Position numbers and translations under genes: made by a program. This document shows, one piece after another, positions 62,313 to 64,000 of a stretch of 64,000 nt of DNA (its first letter is position 1; the number at the start of each line of letters is the position of its first letter). Origin of the DNA: Pseudomonadota bacterium (GTDB lineage: Bacteria; Desulfobacterota; Binatia; Binatales; Binataceae). The notes below the pieces were generated by a model. The model was given only the letters and a program-made list of their open reading frames with translations. It had not been told where the DNA came from and ran no database searches. Where the stretch lies: NCBI GenBank assembly GCA_021323945.1, contig JAJPKA010000020.1, positions 62,001 to 126,000 of the forward strand, given 5' to 3'.

Positions 62313-63467
62313 ATGGATTTCGTGTTCGACGCTGACCAGGAATTGCTCCGTCAAACTTTGGCCGATTTCGCCGCACGGGAACTCGCCCCCTTTTACCTGG
62401 AGCGGGATACAGACGAGGACCTTCCACGGGAAGTTGTTCGCAAACTTGGTGAACTCGGCCTGTGCGCACCCATGGCCGAAGCCCGCTATGGCGGCCAAGG
62501 TCTGGATTACGTATCCCTGGGTATCGCGCATGAGGAGATCGCTCGCGGTGATTTTAATGCGGCATATGTGCTGCTGCTAAGTGCGCTTGTCGGCGCAATT
62601 ATTTCGGCCCACGGCAACGAACGTCAAAAACAAATGATGCTGCCGCCAATTTGCCGCGGTGAACACGTTGTTGCACTTGCAGTTACCGAACCGGGTGGTG
62701 GATCGGACGCCGCGCACGTCAAGCTGAGCGGTCGGCGGGACGGCGACTCCTACGTACTTGACGGAGAAAAAACCTCGATTTCGTTTGCCTCGTGGGCCGA
62801 TACCGCCTTGGTGATGGCTCGAACCGGCAGTTATGAAGCGGGCGCACGAGGTGTTAGCACTTTTTACGTCGATTTGCATGCCCCCGGTGTTACCCGAAGC
62901 CGATTCAAGGACCTGGGATCGCGCGCCATCGGCCGTGGTCAACTCTTTTTCGATTCGGTCCGAGTGCCGTCAGACGCACTGATTGGGCAGGAAGGCGCCG
63001 GTTTTGTCGAGGTGATGCAGGGCTTCGATTTCAGCCGTGCCCTGATTGGTTTGATGTGTATCGGAGCAGCGCAGCAGAGCCTCGATGAGACCTGTAAATA
63101 CGTCAGGGAGCGCAACGCATTCGGAGGACCGCTGGCCCGCTTCGAGGGCGTCTCCTTTCCGTTGGCAGAGGCAGCCGTGAAGCTGCGGGCAGCGAGGTTG
63201 TTGTGCTACGAGGCGTTATGGCTCAAGGATCAGGGTCGACCGCATGGATGGGTCGCGGCCGGCGCAAAATGGTGGGCACCGGAATTAGCAGCCCAGGTGT
63301 TACATCAGTGCTTGCTGTTGCACGGCCATCTCGGCTTCAGTCTGGATCTGCCGCATCAGCAACGGCTGCGCGACGTGATTGGTTTGGAGATTGGCGATGG
63401 TACCGCACAAATCATGAAACTGCTGGTCGCGCGCGAGATTATCGGGCAAGTCGCGCGCGGCTATTAG
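62313..63467 (+). CDS. Acyl-CoA dehydrogenase with Asp at catalytic position
   Basis: 384 residues from the ATG at 62313, which follows GGAGAG; a GTG at 62298 is in frame. Flavin and substrate motifs include ALAVTEPGGGSDAA, YVLDGEKTSISFASWADTALVMART, FGGPLARFEGVSFPLAEAAVKL, and a C-terminal LEIGDGTAQIMKLLVAREI. In most members the base is Glu (I-Y-E-G-T); here Asp stands at that place, which is reported for cyclohexanecarboxyl-CoA dehydrogenases. The overall run is consistent with an alicyclic substrate, but it is not proven. The stop overlaps the convergent methyltransferase by four bases. Confidence 0.93.
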   Translation: MDFVFDADQELLRQTLADFAARELAPFYLERDTDEDLPREVVRKLGELGLCAPMAEARYGGQGLDYVSLGIAHEEIARGDFNAAYVLLLSALVGAIISAHGNERQKQMMLPPICRGEHVVALAVTEPGGGSDAAHVKLSGRRDGDSYVLDGEKTSISFASWADTALVMARTGSYEAGARGVSTFYVDLHAPGVTRSRFKDLGSRAIGRGQLFFDSVRVPSDALIGQEGAGFVEVMQGFDFSRALIGLMCIGAAQQSLDETCKYVRERNAFGGPLARFEGVSFPLAEAAVKLRAARLLCYEALWLKDQGRPHGWVAAGAKWWAPELAAQVLHQCLLLHGHLGFSLDLPHQQRLRDVIGLEIGDGTAQIMKLLVAREIIGQVARGY

Positions 63468-64000
63468 ACGACACGAGCCGCAAATCGCAGTCGAATGTAG
63501 TCGCCGGTCCAACGTCCGCGCTCGTCGCATAATACCGCCCGCAACAGGTCGATGACCTCGTCTCGCGCCGGCGCTCGTTGCTCGGCGGTTAGATGCCCAA
63601 AAAACGACTCCGCAAACACCTCGAGCCAACCCGCCATGTCAGTCGGGAGCGGCGTCGGGCGAGGGATCAGTTCGATGTAATCCACAATGAATCCCTGGCG
63701 CTCTAGGCGCCCCCGATACGCGTCAACCGTGGGGAAGTACCATGGTATGAGCGGTCGAGCATCGATTCCGTAGCGCCGCATCACGGCAATGATGGCTACC
63801 GTGATTGCCGCTACACAGCCGTGTCCGCCCATCTCAGCGACAAAGCGGCCGCCGGGTTTAAGGGCACGCGCGACTCCGGCAATCACAGCATCCGGATCGG
63901 ATTTCATCCAATGAAGCGCAGCATTCGAAAAAACCGCATCGAATTCATGCTTAAAGCTTAGTGCGCTACCATCCATCAGATTGACATCCAGGCCGCGCTT
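63464..64000 (-). CDS. Class I SAM-dependent methyltransferase, partial (N-terminus outside window)
   Basis: 179 codons visible, running off the end. FDAVFSNAALHWM and VARALKPGGRFVAEMGGHG are the motif IV and post-motif strand of trans-aconitate methyltransferase-like or Methyltransf_11/25-type enzymes. The reading frame continues upstream (KRGLDVNLMDG...) so the SAM motif I is outside the window. Substrate unknown. Confidence 0.88.
   Translation of the reverse strand, partial: KRGLDVNLMDGSALSFKHEFDAVFSNAALHWMKSDPDAVIAGVARALKPGGRFVAEMGGHGCVAAITVAIIAVMRRYGIDARPLIPWYFPTVDAYRGRLERQGFIVDYIELIPRPTPLPTDMAGWLEVFAESFFGHLTAEQRAPARDEVIDLLRAVLCDERGRWTGDYIRLRFAARVV

Overview
The window looks like chromosomal DNA from an uncultured, mesophilic Gram-negative bacterium of moderately high GC (by eye in the upper 50s percent). 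It encodes an outer-membrane porin, a lipoprotein, an RND/MMPL exporter, Rrf2 and sigma-54 regulators, and a complete ParABS and ribosomal-protein L34 neighbourhood. Three luciferase-like (LLM) oxidoreductases, CaiB-type CoA transferases, VOC proteins, a SnoaL-like protein and an MMPL exporter in one region resemble what is reported for Binatota (formerly 'deltaproteobacterial') genomes. That placement is an inference from gene content. I saw no rRNA, tRNA, CRISPR array, insertion sequence or prophage.

Layout. 1-10.4 kb: a PspF-like sigma-54 activator cut by the window edge, a PTPS/QueD-fold protein with an E-x2-HGH motif, a GGCT-like protein, an AddA-like/AddB-like helicase-nuclease pair with a 4-bp GTGA overlap, and a cytidylate-kinase-like protein with a worn P-loop and a BON domain. 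10.7-21.8 kb: a deoxyhypusine-synthase-family enzyme paired with an inositol-phosphatase-family enzyme, a lipoprotein-porin pair, an Rrf2 regulator, an MFS carrier, a GlcD-GlcF-type fusion and an LLM oxidoreductase. 21.8-32.0 kb: the origin-type block. It is split into two divergent operons, mnmE / mnmG-rsmG-parA-parB leftward and rpmH-rnpA-yidD-yidC-jag rightward, with two near-perfect parS sites. One parS lies where mnmG and rsmG overlap and is read in two frames.

32.7-43.5 kb: central metabolism. A two-cluster ferredoxin, fumarase C, and a long leftward run of RNase HII, pyruvate dehydrogenase E1 alpha, E1 beta, E2, E3, then LipB and LipA. This run supplies the complex and the lipoyl cofactor its E2 needs. 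43.5-49.8 kb: LLM oxidoreductases, a small HTH protein, an RNB-family exoribonuclease and an HSL-type esterase.

50.1-58.6 kb: a leftward catabolic-looking cluster (amidohydrolase, two tandem VOC proteins, two adjacent family III CoA transferases) flanked by a SnoaL-like protein and an MMPL exporter; its substrate is unknown. 59.0-64.0 kb: a small membrane protein, a cobalt-type nitrile hydratase operon (beta, a doubtful small ORF, alpha, accessory protein), an acyl-CoA dehydrogenase with Asp at the catalytic Glu position, and a methyltransferase cut by the window end.

The points I find most worth following are the dual-coding parS, the PTPS-III-like motif, the degenerate-P-loop kinase with a BON domain, the bacterial DHS homologue with its phosphatase partner, the CoA-transferase/VOC/amidohydrolase cluster, and a structured element in the unusually long mnmE-mnmG gap. 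I did not find a clearly new defence or mobile system.
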